Shown: positions 1 to 11,444 of the stretch, in pieces
Position numbering within the stretch: position 1 is the first letter of the stretch
How the letters are laid out: every line of letters begins with the position of its first letter
Assembly: GCA_902806575.1 (NCBI GenBank)
Contig: CADCXD010000010.1
Coordinates: forward strand, 558,001-622,000
Direction of reading: 5' to 3'
DNA length: 64,000 nt
Origin: Jackrogersella multiformis
Taxonomy: Eukaryota; Ascomycota; Sordariomycetes; Xylariales; Hypoxylaceae
The notes under the pieces: generated by a model
Database searches by the model: none
Seen by the model: the letters and a program-made list of their open reading frames with translations, nothing else
Told to the model about the DNA's origin: nothing
Translations under genes and position numbers: made by a program

Positions 1-802
1 TCACCACGGGCTTCGTATGTTCCCTATGGCACAACCTCCCTATATACTTCATATCAACTAACAAGACTACTACTACATCTAGACCGGAGGTGTAACACTC
101 ACCCTCTCCATAGCATACCTGACCGTGTTAGCGCACCAACGGAGCCGAGAACACCAAGCAGCTATCCTGCGGCAACAGACACATCTACTATCAGGCATTA
201 TCGACCCGCTGCCGCCCGCGCTACCACCCACGAGGTCTGAGGTTGCGGCGGCGGAAAGGGCACATTTCTTAGAGAATGCCAAGGACCGCTGGAATGCGGA
301 AGTGGAAGGCGCCGTTCGTTGGGTCCAGAACAAGGACTGGGACGAAGTGCGCGAAGATGCCGAGACCGCTGTTGCCAGATTGTGGGCTAAGGCGTTCAGC
401 GATGCGCAGGAGCAGGTCGACGAAGTAGAGGGAAAGTCCGAGGCCATTAACAGCAAGTTGAGCCAGGGCAGAGAGAAGGCTGCGAGCGTAACTGTGGCTG
501 CTAAGAACGCCTACGCCGATGCGAAGACCAAGAGCGCTGAAGTAACGAACCGGACTGAAGAGAAGGTCGAGGCGACGAGGGGCTCGATTTTCAGTGCCAT
601 CGCAAATGGCTTCAGTAGGGCAAAGTCAGCAGTGGTAGGATCAACGGAGCAAAAGGTCGAGGAGCAACTTTCCGCAGAAGAGAAAGCACTCAAACAACGA
701 TATGAAGGGTCGACTGGGTTGGGCCGAAGCAAGGAGGAGGTGCTGGCTGCGAGATATTCTCCAGCTGATCAGCAGAACGGCGCAAAGTTGAAGGCTTTAT
801 AG
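1..802 (+). CDS. MIC12: MICOS complex subunit Mic12/Aim5 (5' end outside window)
   Basis: Subunit of the MICOS complex of the mitochondrial inner membrane, which holds crista junctions. Exon 1 runs off the left edge: bases 3-14 read TTGF and stop at a GTATGT donor at 15. The acceptor AG is at 81-82 and exon 2 is 83-802 in phase 0. The junction TTGF/TGGVTLTLSIAYL is the usual Mic12 N-terminus, a short Gly-rich lead followed by one membrane segment. Only the first two or three residues lie outside the window. A long charged, Ala/Glu/Lys-rich helical stretch follows in the intermembrane space. The C-terminus reads ARYSPADQQNGAKLKAL, like the conserved ARYxPxDQ end of fungal Mic12. About 243 residues are visible. 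Family assignment is by recognition. Confidence 0.85.
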
Positions 803-1194
803 AAGGGACAGCATGTGAGTCACCTTCCTGGCCTCCGTTCCTCGACGGTGGAGGATACTCAAGAAAAGTCAAATGTACCTCTGTACCATACAACCTGTGA
901 CCCTACTTAATAAATCCTAAACTATTTCGAACTGCACATGACCCTTTTACGAAATATAGTAGGAAGGTAGTGAAGACGACTTGCCCTGAAATACATAACA
1001 ATCTGATTTCGAAAAATTTGCCGTTGGTAAAAAAACCCTACCTCACAATTCCCACAAACTTTCCCCTTTCGTTCTCACATAACATCGTTTTTCTTTCTAC
1101 TACTTAAAGCTGCCAACCTTACATCTCACATAACTTCACGCGCTATCACTTATCCACTTAACTACCTACCCACCCATAAACTTGATGAAGAGCT
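803..1194. other. Intergenic spacer, MIC12 3' side and leader of the next gene
   Basis: No coding signal. The last 150 bases are pyrimidine-rich with ACTTCACG and CACTTATCC runs, as in filamentous-fungal promoters and leaders, and probably hold the transcription start of the gene at 1195. Confidence 0.4.
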
Positions 1195-2244
1195 ATGCGC
1201 TCTTCGTTAACTTCTGAACTCATAAAAAATATCATCGATCTAATCGTCAACAGAGTCGTAGAAGGTCCACCCCCAAGTCGTAGAAACAACAACAACAACA
1301 ACAACGGCCACTCTCGTAAAGATAGATCTAAAAGTCGTCCTACAGCGGCCTATCGTGATCTTTCTTCGTACCCAAATACGAGACACCAGCACAGAAGGGG
1401 CACGCGTCGTAGACCAACTTCCGTCTCGCCCCTGCCCAAGTCTCGTAAGACCAAGACCATGGCACAGTATCCCCCTCCCGGCGGCTTCCAGAGCCCTTGC
1501 CCTCCTCGCCCTCGATTCGTCTACCAGGAGCCCGCTCCCCCGTCTCCAGTCCGCACCTCGCCCGCGCAGCAAGGCGCATTCGACCCCGACCAGTCCGCGC
1601 CGAGACGTCTCCGCCGCGTGAAGGCGACTATTTTCCGCGACGAGGCCCAGGGCGAGGACAATACGGAGATTGTCAGGAGCGAGAACAAGAAGCCGAAAAC
1701 CAAGCCCCGCTGCACTCACCACCACCACCATCACTACCACCTCCACCACCACCACGCCCATAACCACTACCTCGGCAACAACCACATGCCGATCCGCGGT
1801 AACGTCGTGACTCAGCACCAGTACCATGTCACACCCCCATCGGAGCTACACCTCCCACGTCCATCGCAACTTCATCGCAACCAAGGCCCACCTCCACCTC
1901 CAGCCCAGCGCAACTACCCAACCCATCAACACAGCCAAATCCGCGCCCCCGGTCTCGGCCCTCGCATGCCCGCGCCACAGCCGCGACCCCGACCCCGTCC
2001 CCGTCCCCGTCCCGTCGCCGACTTCGCCGAGCGCCCGGGCCTCGCCAACCGCCGCAAGCACAAGAGCAAGAGCGACAGCGACAGCGGAAAGAAGAAGAAG
2101 AAGCACGCCACGGGCGGCGTACCTCTCCAGCCCGCTGTCCTGGGCTCGCGTAAGCCGGTGCAGAAGCAGCAGCAGGATAAGAAGAACAAGAAGAAGAAGG
2201 AGCCGTCGCTTGTGCGCGGGTGGATCTTGCGCGTTCTGGGTTAG
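1195..2244 (+). CDS. Low-complexity basic, His-rich orphan protein
   Basis: Not recognised. The 349 residues are almost entirely low complexity. They comprise an Asn run (about 31-37), Arg/Ser-rich segments, a Pro-rich middle, a His cluster near 174-197 with over a dozen His residues, an Arg-Pro tract (about 264-274) and a Lys-rich C-terminal region ending in a small hydrophobic tail, SLVRGWILRVLG. The start is the first in-frame ATG; a downstream ATG at 1459 (MAQYPPPGG) has a better Kozak context and could be the true start. There are no introns and no signal peptide. The composition suggests a disordered, possibly nucleic-acid- or metal-binding protein, but that is inference. Confidence 0.55.
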   Translation: MRSSLTSELIKNIIDLIVNRVVEGPPPSRRNNNNNNNGHSRKDRSKSRPTAAYRDLSSYPNTRHQHRRGTRRRPTSVSPLPKSRKTKTMAQYPPPGGFQSPCPPRPRFVYQEPAPPSPVRTSPAQQGAFDPDQSAPRRLRRVKATIFRDEAQGEDNTEIVRSENKKPKTKPRCTHHHHHHYHLHHHHAHNHYLGNNHMPIRGNVVTQHQYHVTPPSELHLPRPSQLHRNQGPPPPPAQRNYPTHQHSQIRAPGLGPRMPAPQPRPRPRPRPRPVADFAERPGLANRRKHKSKSDSDSGKKKKKHATGGVPLQPAVLGSRKPVQKQQQDKKNKKKKEPSLVRGWILRVLG

Positions 2245-3822
2245 GGTGTTTAGGGGAGGAGGAGGAGGAGGGGAAGGATAAGGGGAAAGAGGAGAAGATC
2301 GAGTCGGCAATCATAAGGAGGGAGGGAGAGATGCATAAGAGAGAGAGAGAAAGAGAAAGAGAAGGCATGGATCGCCTGGGGAGGCTGAAACCGCGTATCT
2401 CGGATACGGATTCGGCTATAAGCTCCGAAGGCGAGGACGCGGGAGCTGGAGGACGGCAATAGCAGGACAGCCCCGACCGAGAAGGAGAGCTAGCTCAAGG
2501 TTCTTGCTTGCTTACTTACTTTGCTTGCTTGACAATGGCAGCGCGTGCCGACGAGGCGGGTGGGAAACGAAACGAAACGAGAATACTTACTTGCGCGTGC
2601 TGAGGCTTCCAAGCATGAAGGCTTCCGAGCATTGAGGGTTCCAAGGGCCTTGGTACCTGCTTATCCAAGCACTGGGTTCGCATCTTCGTCGTTGGCGCAT
2701 CACGGGGTGCATCGCCCGCCCGCCTCGCGTCGCTTGCGCTACTTCGCACATCATATCATACAGCACACGGCACACGAAACACAGAACACACCTACCTAGG
2801 TACCGATCTAGGTACAGTCTACACCACAGAGCACCGACCTGCTTCATCACGTTTCACCACGATTTGCCGCGGGAGGCTCGCGAAGGGAGTCTGTCTGTCT
2901 GTCTGCATTAGTTGCATCTATCCTGTTCCTATCATAGTTGTCCTTAGCATAGTTCGTCGGGATCAGGTAGCACGTTCGGGCATAACACACGATGAATTAC
3001 CAACCAATTAAGGAAGTATCGTAGAGGGCGTTTCGTCACGGTAGGGGCTGCTACAGCCTACTAATCGCACCTAAGTCCGGTCGTAGTGTTGCCGTAAGTA
3101 CCAGGGTGGTAGATATAAGTGTCTAGAGAGGAGTGTCTTGAGATCACTTACACGGAGATGCCTATTCCTGTAATTAAACAGTAAAAATACCTTCACTACC
3201 TATCTAGATGTGCTGACAACCAATTTTGAATTGTCGATGCACGAATTCTAAGTATGATAAACCAACAAGGCGTATCCATCATGGATGAGGTAGGCTTCCT
3301 ACTAGACGCCACAAAGTCAACCAGAAATCAAGAATCACATCTCACAATAGGCATAAAGAGCAAGTTTTTACGTTGAACTTAACGTAGCCGGTTCTCATTT
3401 CAATACCGCATCTCGAAAGTACAAACGCAAGACCTAAAGAGAAGCCTTGGCCGTTGCCTCCGCCTATCATTTACCCCTTTTCCTTCCAAGTTCAGCATAG
3501 CGAACCTCCGCTGCAACACAAAAGAGCAAAATAGCGCGTGGTATCAACTCAACGACCGTGCCGACTGGTCAAACCTCGTGTGTGGTAAGACAACTGGTAG
3601 AATGAAAACAACAATTGTCCAATATCGACCATGGATATACGCATAAAATATTCGTGACTAGATCAGTCGGTATTCTTCCACTAAGAAACCAGATTCTTCA
3701 ACCTGCCTCCATTGATCCCGGGTCTAGATTTTTTTCGAAACCCCCGATACCTACATGGCTTCCAGAAATAAAACGCAAAAGATAAATTTATACATCGAAA
3801 GTTTAAACGTGAAGGAAGTTAG
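2245..3822. other. Intergenic spacer with simple repeats
   Basis: Contains a GA-rich microsatellite near 2335-2365, a CTTG/CTTA tract near 2500-2532 and a (CTGT) run at 2890-2904. A CCTAGG-type palindrome cluster lies at 2794-2815. No coding signal was seen. The right end is the 3' flank of the minus-strand gene ending at 3823. Confidence 0.4.
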
Positions 3823-6800
3823 CTAGTACGCCGTAGATTTCTTACGGCGTTCGAACATTCGAGAGAATCCACTACTCTTCGTCTCGGTGGGAGGGAGTGA
3901 CGCCGCTGGTTGTGGTGGCGGCTCGGAATCACGTAGGAAACTAGCCAGATCGGATGTACGGCTGTTGGCGGAGACGGCGTCCCGTGGTTCAAATCTTTTC
4001 ATCGGAACGCGACCCGTCGAGCCAGAGAGAGGCGATAATACTGGCGCTTGTGTTGATCTAGTTTCACCTCCAAATTTCTCCGCCCCGGCCGGGATGACAA
4101 TAGGGGTATGACCTTTGCTAGTACTGGCTCGGCTATGGAGAGACCTCGAGTCGTTGTTGCCAAATACTCTGGGATTCGATCTGCTGATGGAACCTCCACC
4201 TGATCTCAGACGTGCTATTAGATTCGGTGCGCTGGACTTCTTTTTTGGGATGGCGACAGGTTGCGGCGTTGGTTCGGGAGGAGGCGGGTAGTTGTTAAGG
4301 AAATCAATCAGACTCTCTTCTTTCTTCGGCTTCGGCTTCGGAGTTACGTCGAGCTCTTCCTCTTCGTCACTGAAATCAAGTGCATACGGATCACGAACTC
4401 GTCGTCGTGTCCGCTTCGGTACCATGTCATCCTCGTCGAAGTTACTGATCGAGTGTTGTTGTTGTACCTTGTTTGCCTTGCTCAAAAGGGCACTCTGGGA
4501 GTTCATCGACGAAGGGGCTGATATCTCCGTGAAATTCGTAGACGTTTCGCTGTTCCGAATGTTAGGAATTACCGCATCGACTGCTCTACCTCCGACGGCC
4601 CCGGTCATTTGCATTTGGTCCGAATCCATGGTCGTCCGGAAGGGAGCAACATGTCGAGGAATACGAGGATTATTTACGTTGGTGCTAGGTGGCCCTCGTC
4701 TGATAAAATCAATAAGATCGGAATTTTCACTAGAAGGGTTGACAGCAGCATCTCTAGCTTGAAGGTGAGATCGAATGCTTGGACTGGACCGCCGACTGTC
4801 GAAGCTTGCACTCTTCTCCACCTGAGGAGCTACGGCGCCGCGCATCTTCATCGAGACAGGGGGCCCTCGCTTTTGCTGAGCGCCATGATCTCCCGGTGGT
4901 CCCGTGGATCGAATGAAGTCGGCAAAGTCCTGTAGCGATTCCCGAGGGATTCGCGCTTCTCTCGCTTGCGGTGCGGCAGCGGATCTACCCTTTGGCGGGA
5001 TCGATATGGATGTACGCGAGGTAGACCCTAGGAATTTTCCGGTGGCGGACAGGTCAGTAGGAGGATGAGAGCCTAGACTAGTCTGCTTCGATATTGACAC
5101 TGTCCTCTTGATAGAAGAAGATCGCGAGCGCTCAGAACGTCTAGAATCTTCGCTTCTTTGAATCCTACTAGGAAGCTGGGGGCTTCCATTATGTTGAGAT
5201 GAACTCGATTTGGCCTACTTCTATTAGGTTTGGTTTACGGCAGACAGAAAGTTTGAAGCTTACATCAATGTCACGCATGTTTTCCGGCGTGAGCGTGTAC
5301 TGTAGAGTCTCGCCGCTGTGAATTAGTTGTTCGAAGTCACGAGCCTTGTCTTCGGAGCGCCGAGAGCTGCCGTCCTCAGAAGTACGGACCGCTTTGAATT
5401 TAGTCGACGTGGATGAAGGGGAGTCGCTTGGTACGGGGCGCAGCACCTTTGGTGATTCCGGTGAGTCTCGCCGGTCGGATCTTTCTGATGAGGCGCTAGT
5501 CGAGATTGATCGTCCGTAAACTGGTCGGCTCGTACTTCTCTCAGGTAAAGTGGGAAGTGTTGGGCTCCTCGTTGTCTTTAAGGGGGTGGCTGCCTTCTCT
5601 TCTAGAGGTCCTTCGAGGTCGGGGCCACTCAGAATTGAAACTTTGGTAGGTACCGATAGCTGCGACGACTGTGGATGAACGCTCCTTAGAGGACTCGGAT
5701 TTCGAGGTTGTTGAATAACCGGGAGGTTGACGTCTTGAGAATCATCGAGTGGAGGGCGGATCACAACAACGTTTTTCTTATTAGTAAGTAGCGTATTTAG
5801 ATCATTCTCTTCCATAATCGGGGGTGTCGAGATTCTACGGGAAGCTGAAGTGAGATCCTGTGCATCCATGGAGCTTCCTCGCGAACAGGCGGTAGGGCTA
5901 CGAGGACTTTGCACCTCGATAACGCGCACCGACCGTGCACTACTGGATCTTGTATGCACAAGAGGAGCGGGTTTACCGGACTCTGAAGTAGAGGGTGAAC
6001 TTCTCCCACCTATCGATATCCGTGACGACGTCAATATTTCAGGTTCCTCGGCAAACTCGACAATTTCATCCTCTTCAATTTCAGTCCGTAGAGCATTGCT
6101 GCTAGCCACGGCCGATACCGCAGATGCAAAATCGGTGTTGATCTTGGGAACCACACTATTCACGACCGGCTTCTGCTGTGCCATCTTCGTGGGCTCATTT
6201 TGAGTATGGTTAGAGTACTCACTCGCACTGGCGTATCCATCTTCAGATTCTTCTGGAGAAACGGCCTCAGCTGTTGTCTCCGATGCTGACCTATTTCTCA
6301 GGTCCCTGGATGCTCGAGAATCAACGTTGTGGCTGGTACCAGGGGGAGAAGGATAACGAGGGCGTTTCCGCGTAGGAAGAGACCGTATACGTCGAATTGA
6401 AGTAAGGGCTCGCGATGCCCTAAGGGACGCAACTTGGGACCCTGTAGGCTGAGAGAAGGCAATCAAGCTTTTAGGCCTTATGATATTGTCTCTCTCGTCC
6501 TCAGTCTCGTCCTCGTCACTATACGTAGCCTCTACATCGCTGTCTGGTAGAGGCATATCGGCTGGGTCCATTACCTTTGTATCCGACTTACAGCTCGCTT
6601 CCTCACTGGCTGCCTCCGCATCTGGATCTTCCTGAACCTCAAGCGAAGGGTCTGAATCTCTGGGTGTCGGAAGCAGTTGGTAGCGATCTGTTGCGGAACT
6701 TCCACGCCGTTGAGTCGATAATCCAGAGGCGCCTGTAGAACTTCGCGAAAAGGGACGGGAGTAGTTTGGCTCCAATGGCGACCGGATTTTCTTTTTCCAA

Positions 6801-7657
6801 GCACGCCAGAGCCTTCCGAGAGTCCGATCTAAAGCAACACGCTCCATGTCTAACTCCTGAATAACAAGCCGGTCGAAAAATCCACCGGGTACTCGAACGC
6901 CGTCCTTCACATCCTTTTCATATTTAACGCGCAATCGGTTGAACGCTGCCTGGCCAGATATTACAAGAACCTGTTCCCCCATAAATTCAAGAATCGATGT
7001 TAAGAAAATAGCAACCGCTGGGGACACGATATCCGACATGATGTCATCCGACTCGCCCCTGAGATGTTCCTGTTCCATGTGGTAGTCTTCGTCCTCCTCT
7101 TCCATGTCGCCAAGAGATGAGTAGACCATGCATCGTAATCTCGTTCTTTTCCATACGAGTTCAAGGTCCCAATCACTAGGCGACTCGGTGTTTGTAGCCT
7201 GTGCCAGGTCGTCGACTTCACCGCCACCTAGGTATTCTCGGAGTTCTTCATCTGCGTTGTTGATGGCATCCATGGCAAGTTTCGGTTTCAATACTTCGCT
7301 AACAGCCGGCCGTAAAGCGGATAACGAGGTGGATTTCGCAATAGCGATGATGTTGAACAGCAGCTGATCAACAAAATTGTTGGCGAGCTGGAGCGCACTC
7401 TGTGAAACCAAGGCAGTTTCCCCCGAAGGCTCGATCCCTATGTGATCGTACCATGGCTCGGAATGGCTGTCATGGTCATTGGTGACGATTTGCGAGGCAG
7501 CGGACGCAGCGATGAATGCTGCCTCGGGCGTCACGCAGAGAGGGGGCGACATGAGGTTGTGACCAGACGTGGATGGCCGGTCGCTCGAGATACTCTGGGT
7601 TCTGGAACGAACATGGCGCGGTGTGCTCGCGACAATGGCTGAGGATGAACTCGACAT
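3823..7657 (-). CDS. Large nuclear-type protein with an H2B-like plus H2A-like N-terminal pair (Flo11-labelled fungal family)
   Basis: Two exons, 7657-5264 and 5214-3823, joined across a 49-bp intron (GTAAGC donor, CTAAT branch, TAG acceptor) in phase 0, giving 1261 residues. A conserved N-terminal domain spans residues 40-290, followed by long Ser/Pro/Glu-rich disordered sequence. Residues 88-143 resemble histone H2B helices alpha2 to alphaC (NNFVDQLL, then LKPKLAMDAI and DEELREY). Residues 211-240 resemble H2A alpha2 (AIFLTSILEF, VLVISGQAA). The C-terminal third has four copies of a DLxxFIRxxxPP motif and ends in a basic FSRMFERRKK tail. I recall homologues labelled 'Flo11-like', but there is no signal peptide or GPI signal as in yeast flocculin. 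The histone reading is by eye. The expected location, nucleus or chromatin, is inferred. Confidence 0.8.
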
Positions 7658-9391
7658 GGCGTAGTCGCGGGTAGGGAAGGTCTCAATCGGAATATCCGTG
7701 GTAACGGCAGACCCTGGGTGGTCGCCTTGGTTAGGATGAAACGACAGGATGAAGCGAGAATCCGCAGACTCGTGGTCCGCAGGATTATGTTAGAAGCTTG
7801 AGACACTCTATAGAGTTATCGAAACGTTGGAGCTGCTACCGATATAGAATATTAACTGCAAATTCTAAATATTTCAGAAGGAAAAAGAAAGGCAATTGAG
7901 ATGATTGCACCAAAAACTATTGCCGAAGAGAGTGCAGGAAGATTATTGGCGAATTGAACGAATGGGAGCTCGCAGATGAAACATTCCGCGGAGGGACTGG
8001 GGAACCTGACGGGCCAAGCAGTCTGGATATAATATGCGTAGGTAGTGTATGTACAGGTGGGATGGAATTGTGTCTAGTTTGAGACCAGATGACTTCATAA
8101 ATCATGCATCATGGCAAGACATCTTCATCCTCACAAATAACTTGTCGAGATGAGATAAGATGAGATGAAAGAGAAGAAGAAGCAGTGGTCGTCGTCGTGA
8201 CGCGGTGTAAAGTCAGTGTGGCTGCCTACATGTGATGATGTGATAGAAATCTGTATGATGAGGAGATTGGAAATGGATAATTGTGATGACCGCCGGGCCA
8301 TAGAAAGTGATATGTAATTCAGTCATCTTTGCTGCCGTCTCTTCCCCCCTTATTTCTTAGTTCGTAAATAACATGGGAATGAGGCCTTGCAGAGAGAGGG
8401 TCGGCCCCGGGCCCTTGCCGACTAGGGCCTTTTCACATACGGCAGTAAATAGAGCAGATCAATAGGCAAATATATTCCCGAGACTATATATTCGCCATTC
8501 AAATCTTGCGCCCCATTAACCGTAACATCTTCAGGTACCTAGGAAAGGTAGATGAAGACAATAGACAATAGGGGGTAAAAGCAAAACGAGCATTAACAGA
8601 GGTAAAAATCGACCAACATACCCTTTATTAAAAGCTTATTGTTGATCGAAGAAGAAAAAGCAAATACGCCACCCGGGCTAGATAGGCTAGGTAGCTATTA
8701 TGGTTATTGTTCTCGGATTATTCAAAGCAAGCAAACTGGCAGGCTTGTATCGGCTTCGGATTTCGTCAGGAAGACATGACGAATGTTGTCAGATATTGCT
8801 GGATGTAAAATCGGAAGGGCGGATGCGGATGCGGATGGTGTTTGTCAGTCGCCCAAAGCCAACGTCTCCGATCACCAAAACTTTCGCTTCAGGGAAAGTC
8901 GGACGGGAGGTTGGAGAAGAGAATGAAATCATAAACGAAGGAAGAAAACACTCGCAGATTGGTCCCGAACAAATGATGTTTTGGTGTTCGTTCGTTCTAC
9001 TTTTAGTTTGCCGGTAGGTGTGAGAAGGGCAAGGTTTATTAAGTTTATTAAGTTTAAGTAACGTCCAACGTTTCGCGGCTGTAACTTCCATTATGTAGGT
9101 AGGTACCTATTGTAGGCTAGGTATTTACATCCCACTCTGCATTACTATCCATTACAGGTAAGTTCGTGCTTACCCGGGGCAGTAGAGCTGGGCGTCGCCC
9201 CATTCCCAACCGGGACCATAATAACGCTAATTTCGAGCTGCTACGCTACTGGTAAGTACCTAACTCATTAAGCTAAGCCGGGATACGATTAGCCTCACCC
9301 CTGTTAGTATGTTTGTATCTAAAGGGAGTGGGAAAATTTAAGTATATGCACCCCTGAGCTAGGGTCCAAATTCTTTGCAGCAGCACCAAGA

Positions 9392-9414
9392 CTACCTAGG
9401 TACCTAGGTACCTA
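9392..9414. repeat. TACCTAGGTA palindrome array
   Basis: Two overlapping copies of the palindrome TACCTAGGTA in a direct run. It is one of many dispersed copies found in the spacers of this window. Confidence 0.7.
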
Positions 9415-10376
9415 CACTAAAGCAGGAGATATCCATTGAAGTGGGTACCTACTCTAGGTAGGTATTTCAAGGTGCCCCCCCGCACAAACGCCTATGGTAT
9501 CTTCTCTCTTTCAGCCTTCAGGTGTTATAGTGTATATATAATAATATATTATTCTCGGTATATCCAAGATTGCCACAATTTACAACTACATACCTATCAT
9601 ATCTTTATACTTTATAGACGATATTGGTATTCCTAAATCTCGTGAAGAAGCATAATCAATATGGATGAATGAATACATCCAACTATATTACCTAGGTCGC
9701 TGGTTCATCGCGATGTATCTGTGTTTCGAACTCGAATCTCGGAGATTTACTGTGTGGCCTACCTTAGGTGCTATGTAGGTAAACATGCAGCAGGTCGCAC
9801 GTCCACCGAAAGATATTTACCCCCAAGAGTTCTCTTCAGCCCATGGTAATGGTAAGTCAATGTGGGCCAGAAGGTCTCAGATTACCTGGATAAGTCTTAA
9901 GTTGAGAATTGTGAGTATTTATACATTACACTACTCCCGAGGACACTGTCTACCGAGTTTCTTTTAGAATTGGTTGCAATTATCACTCAGGCACAACTTA
10001 CAAGCAGCTCAAAACCCGACGACATCAAGGGGCTAGACCCGAATTATGAAAAATGTGGAGGCCAAACTGGAACAGCAAGGAACGGAATTTAATATTGCTA
10101 AAGGGGATCGAGTAACCCACATAGGTGGAGGCCATGATCTCGTGGGAAGTGGAGGATTTCATCGTCAGCTCTTCGAATCCGGTTGGCGATTCCGGACTAG
10201 TGTTGCCATGACACGCGAGGAAAGACAGGGTTGGTGATATACTAGCCGTTTAAAAGATAGGTTGCCGTGGTGTAGACCATCGTTAGCTGCGTAGTTGTTG
10301 ATATGAATTTTGATTGATGGTTTTCGAATCACCAACTTGGTTCTACTAATAATAATGTAGATACTACCAGACTATA

Positions 10377-10408
10377 TACCTACCTACCTACCTACATGTA
10401 GGTAGGTA
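10377..10408. repeat. CCTA/TAGG inverted array centred on CATG
   Basis: Four TACC/CCTA repeats face two TAGG repeats across an ACATGT centre, giving an imperfect palindrome of the same dispersed family. Confidence 0.7.
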
Positions 10409-11420
10409 AATAGGAGTGATGGGTTCATAATGTCGCACTGGGGGTGAGAAGATGACCGCATGAGGGCTCCATTACATACCTACACTACATAGATACCTAC
10501 GCCATACTACTACGTACATAGTATGATGTACCTTGAAGGCACAGCTAGGCTTCCTGGCTTCTAATAATTAGCAGATTGCGAAATTAGAGCTTGCAACTGA
10601 CGAGCATGGATGGGGCCAGAATGCACAGCCCTGTGTGTTTCTTCGAGTTTTCAACAATCGCTTCGTATTAATTCTCATACAGTACTCCCAAAGGTATCAT
10701 ATATCACTACCTACCTACCTGGTAACCAGCTAGGTACACCGGGTGGCTTGTTTCTGCAGGCTCGGTAGCGATATGGTATCTAAAACGATGTACTTATGAA
10801 ATGTGGATAATCACCAAGATCCATATATAGTTCACTGTCTATCTAATTACATAGGATTCAGGATTTCAATGCTACTCCGATTTTACAAAACATGTCTCTT
10901 GATCCAACCCCAAGGTGTACCGATTGCAACCCATCAGACATACTTTACATAAAGAGGTAGCTGACGAGAAACAGGCTGTGGATTTTAAACTCCGGGGCCA
11001 ACACCATTACGTCTACCACGTACTAAAGACTTGCCGATCTAGGACATGAGCAGGATTTTAGGAAATCCTTCACCGCAATAACAACATGCATCTCCCCTCC
11101 AAGGAAATTGATAAAATGATATTTCGCGTATCCTCGGTCCTTCTCGACACGTGAGTAGGTAGGTAGTATTTCTTTTGAACGATACTTCTACCCAAGTCCG
11201 TGGGGCCGAAGCTTTTCAGGGGCTTGAAAAGGGGAGAGAGAATTGATAAGAATATCGATCTTGCTCATGACCTGAAATAGCAAACAGCAAACAACACCAA
11301 TAGTCAGTCTACTTGGCCATGCCAAAGGAGTATTCTATACTTGCGAAACGATGTACATACTAGGTGCTTAATAGGTATAGTAATGTTAGGTACGTTACAA
11401 GTGTAAGTAATACTCACAGA

Positions 11421-11444
11421 TACCTACCTAGGTAGGTAGGTACG
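11421..11444. repeat. CCTACCTAGGTAGG palindrome
   Basis: Extended version of the dispersed motif: TACCTACCTAGGTAGGTAGG followed by TACG. Confidence 0.7.

Noticed and set aside
1240..1827. 195-codon minus-strand frame, Val-rich
   Set aside because: Antisense shadow of the His/Asn repeats of the plus-strand gene.
10377..10408. Possible terminal inverted repeats of a transposon made by the CCTA/TAGG palindromes
   Set aside because: Copies are perfect short palindromes in random spacing, without paired ends, target duplications or a transposase.
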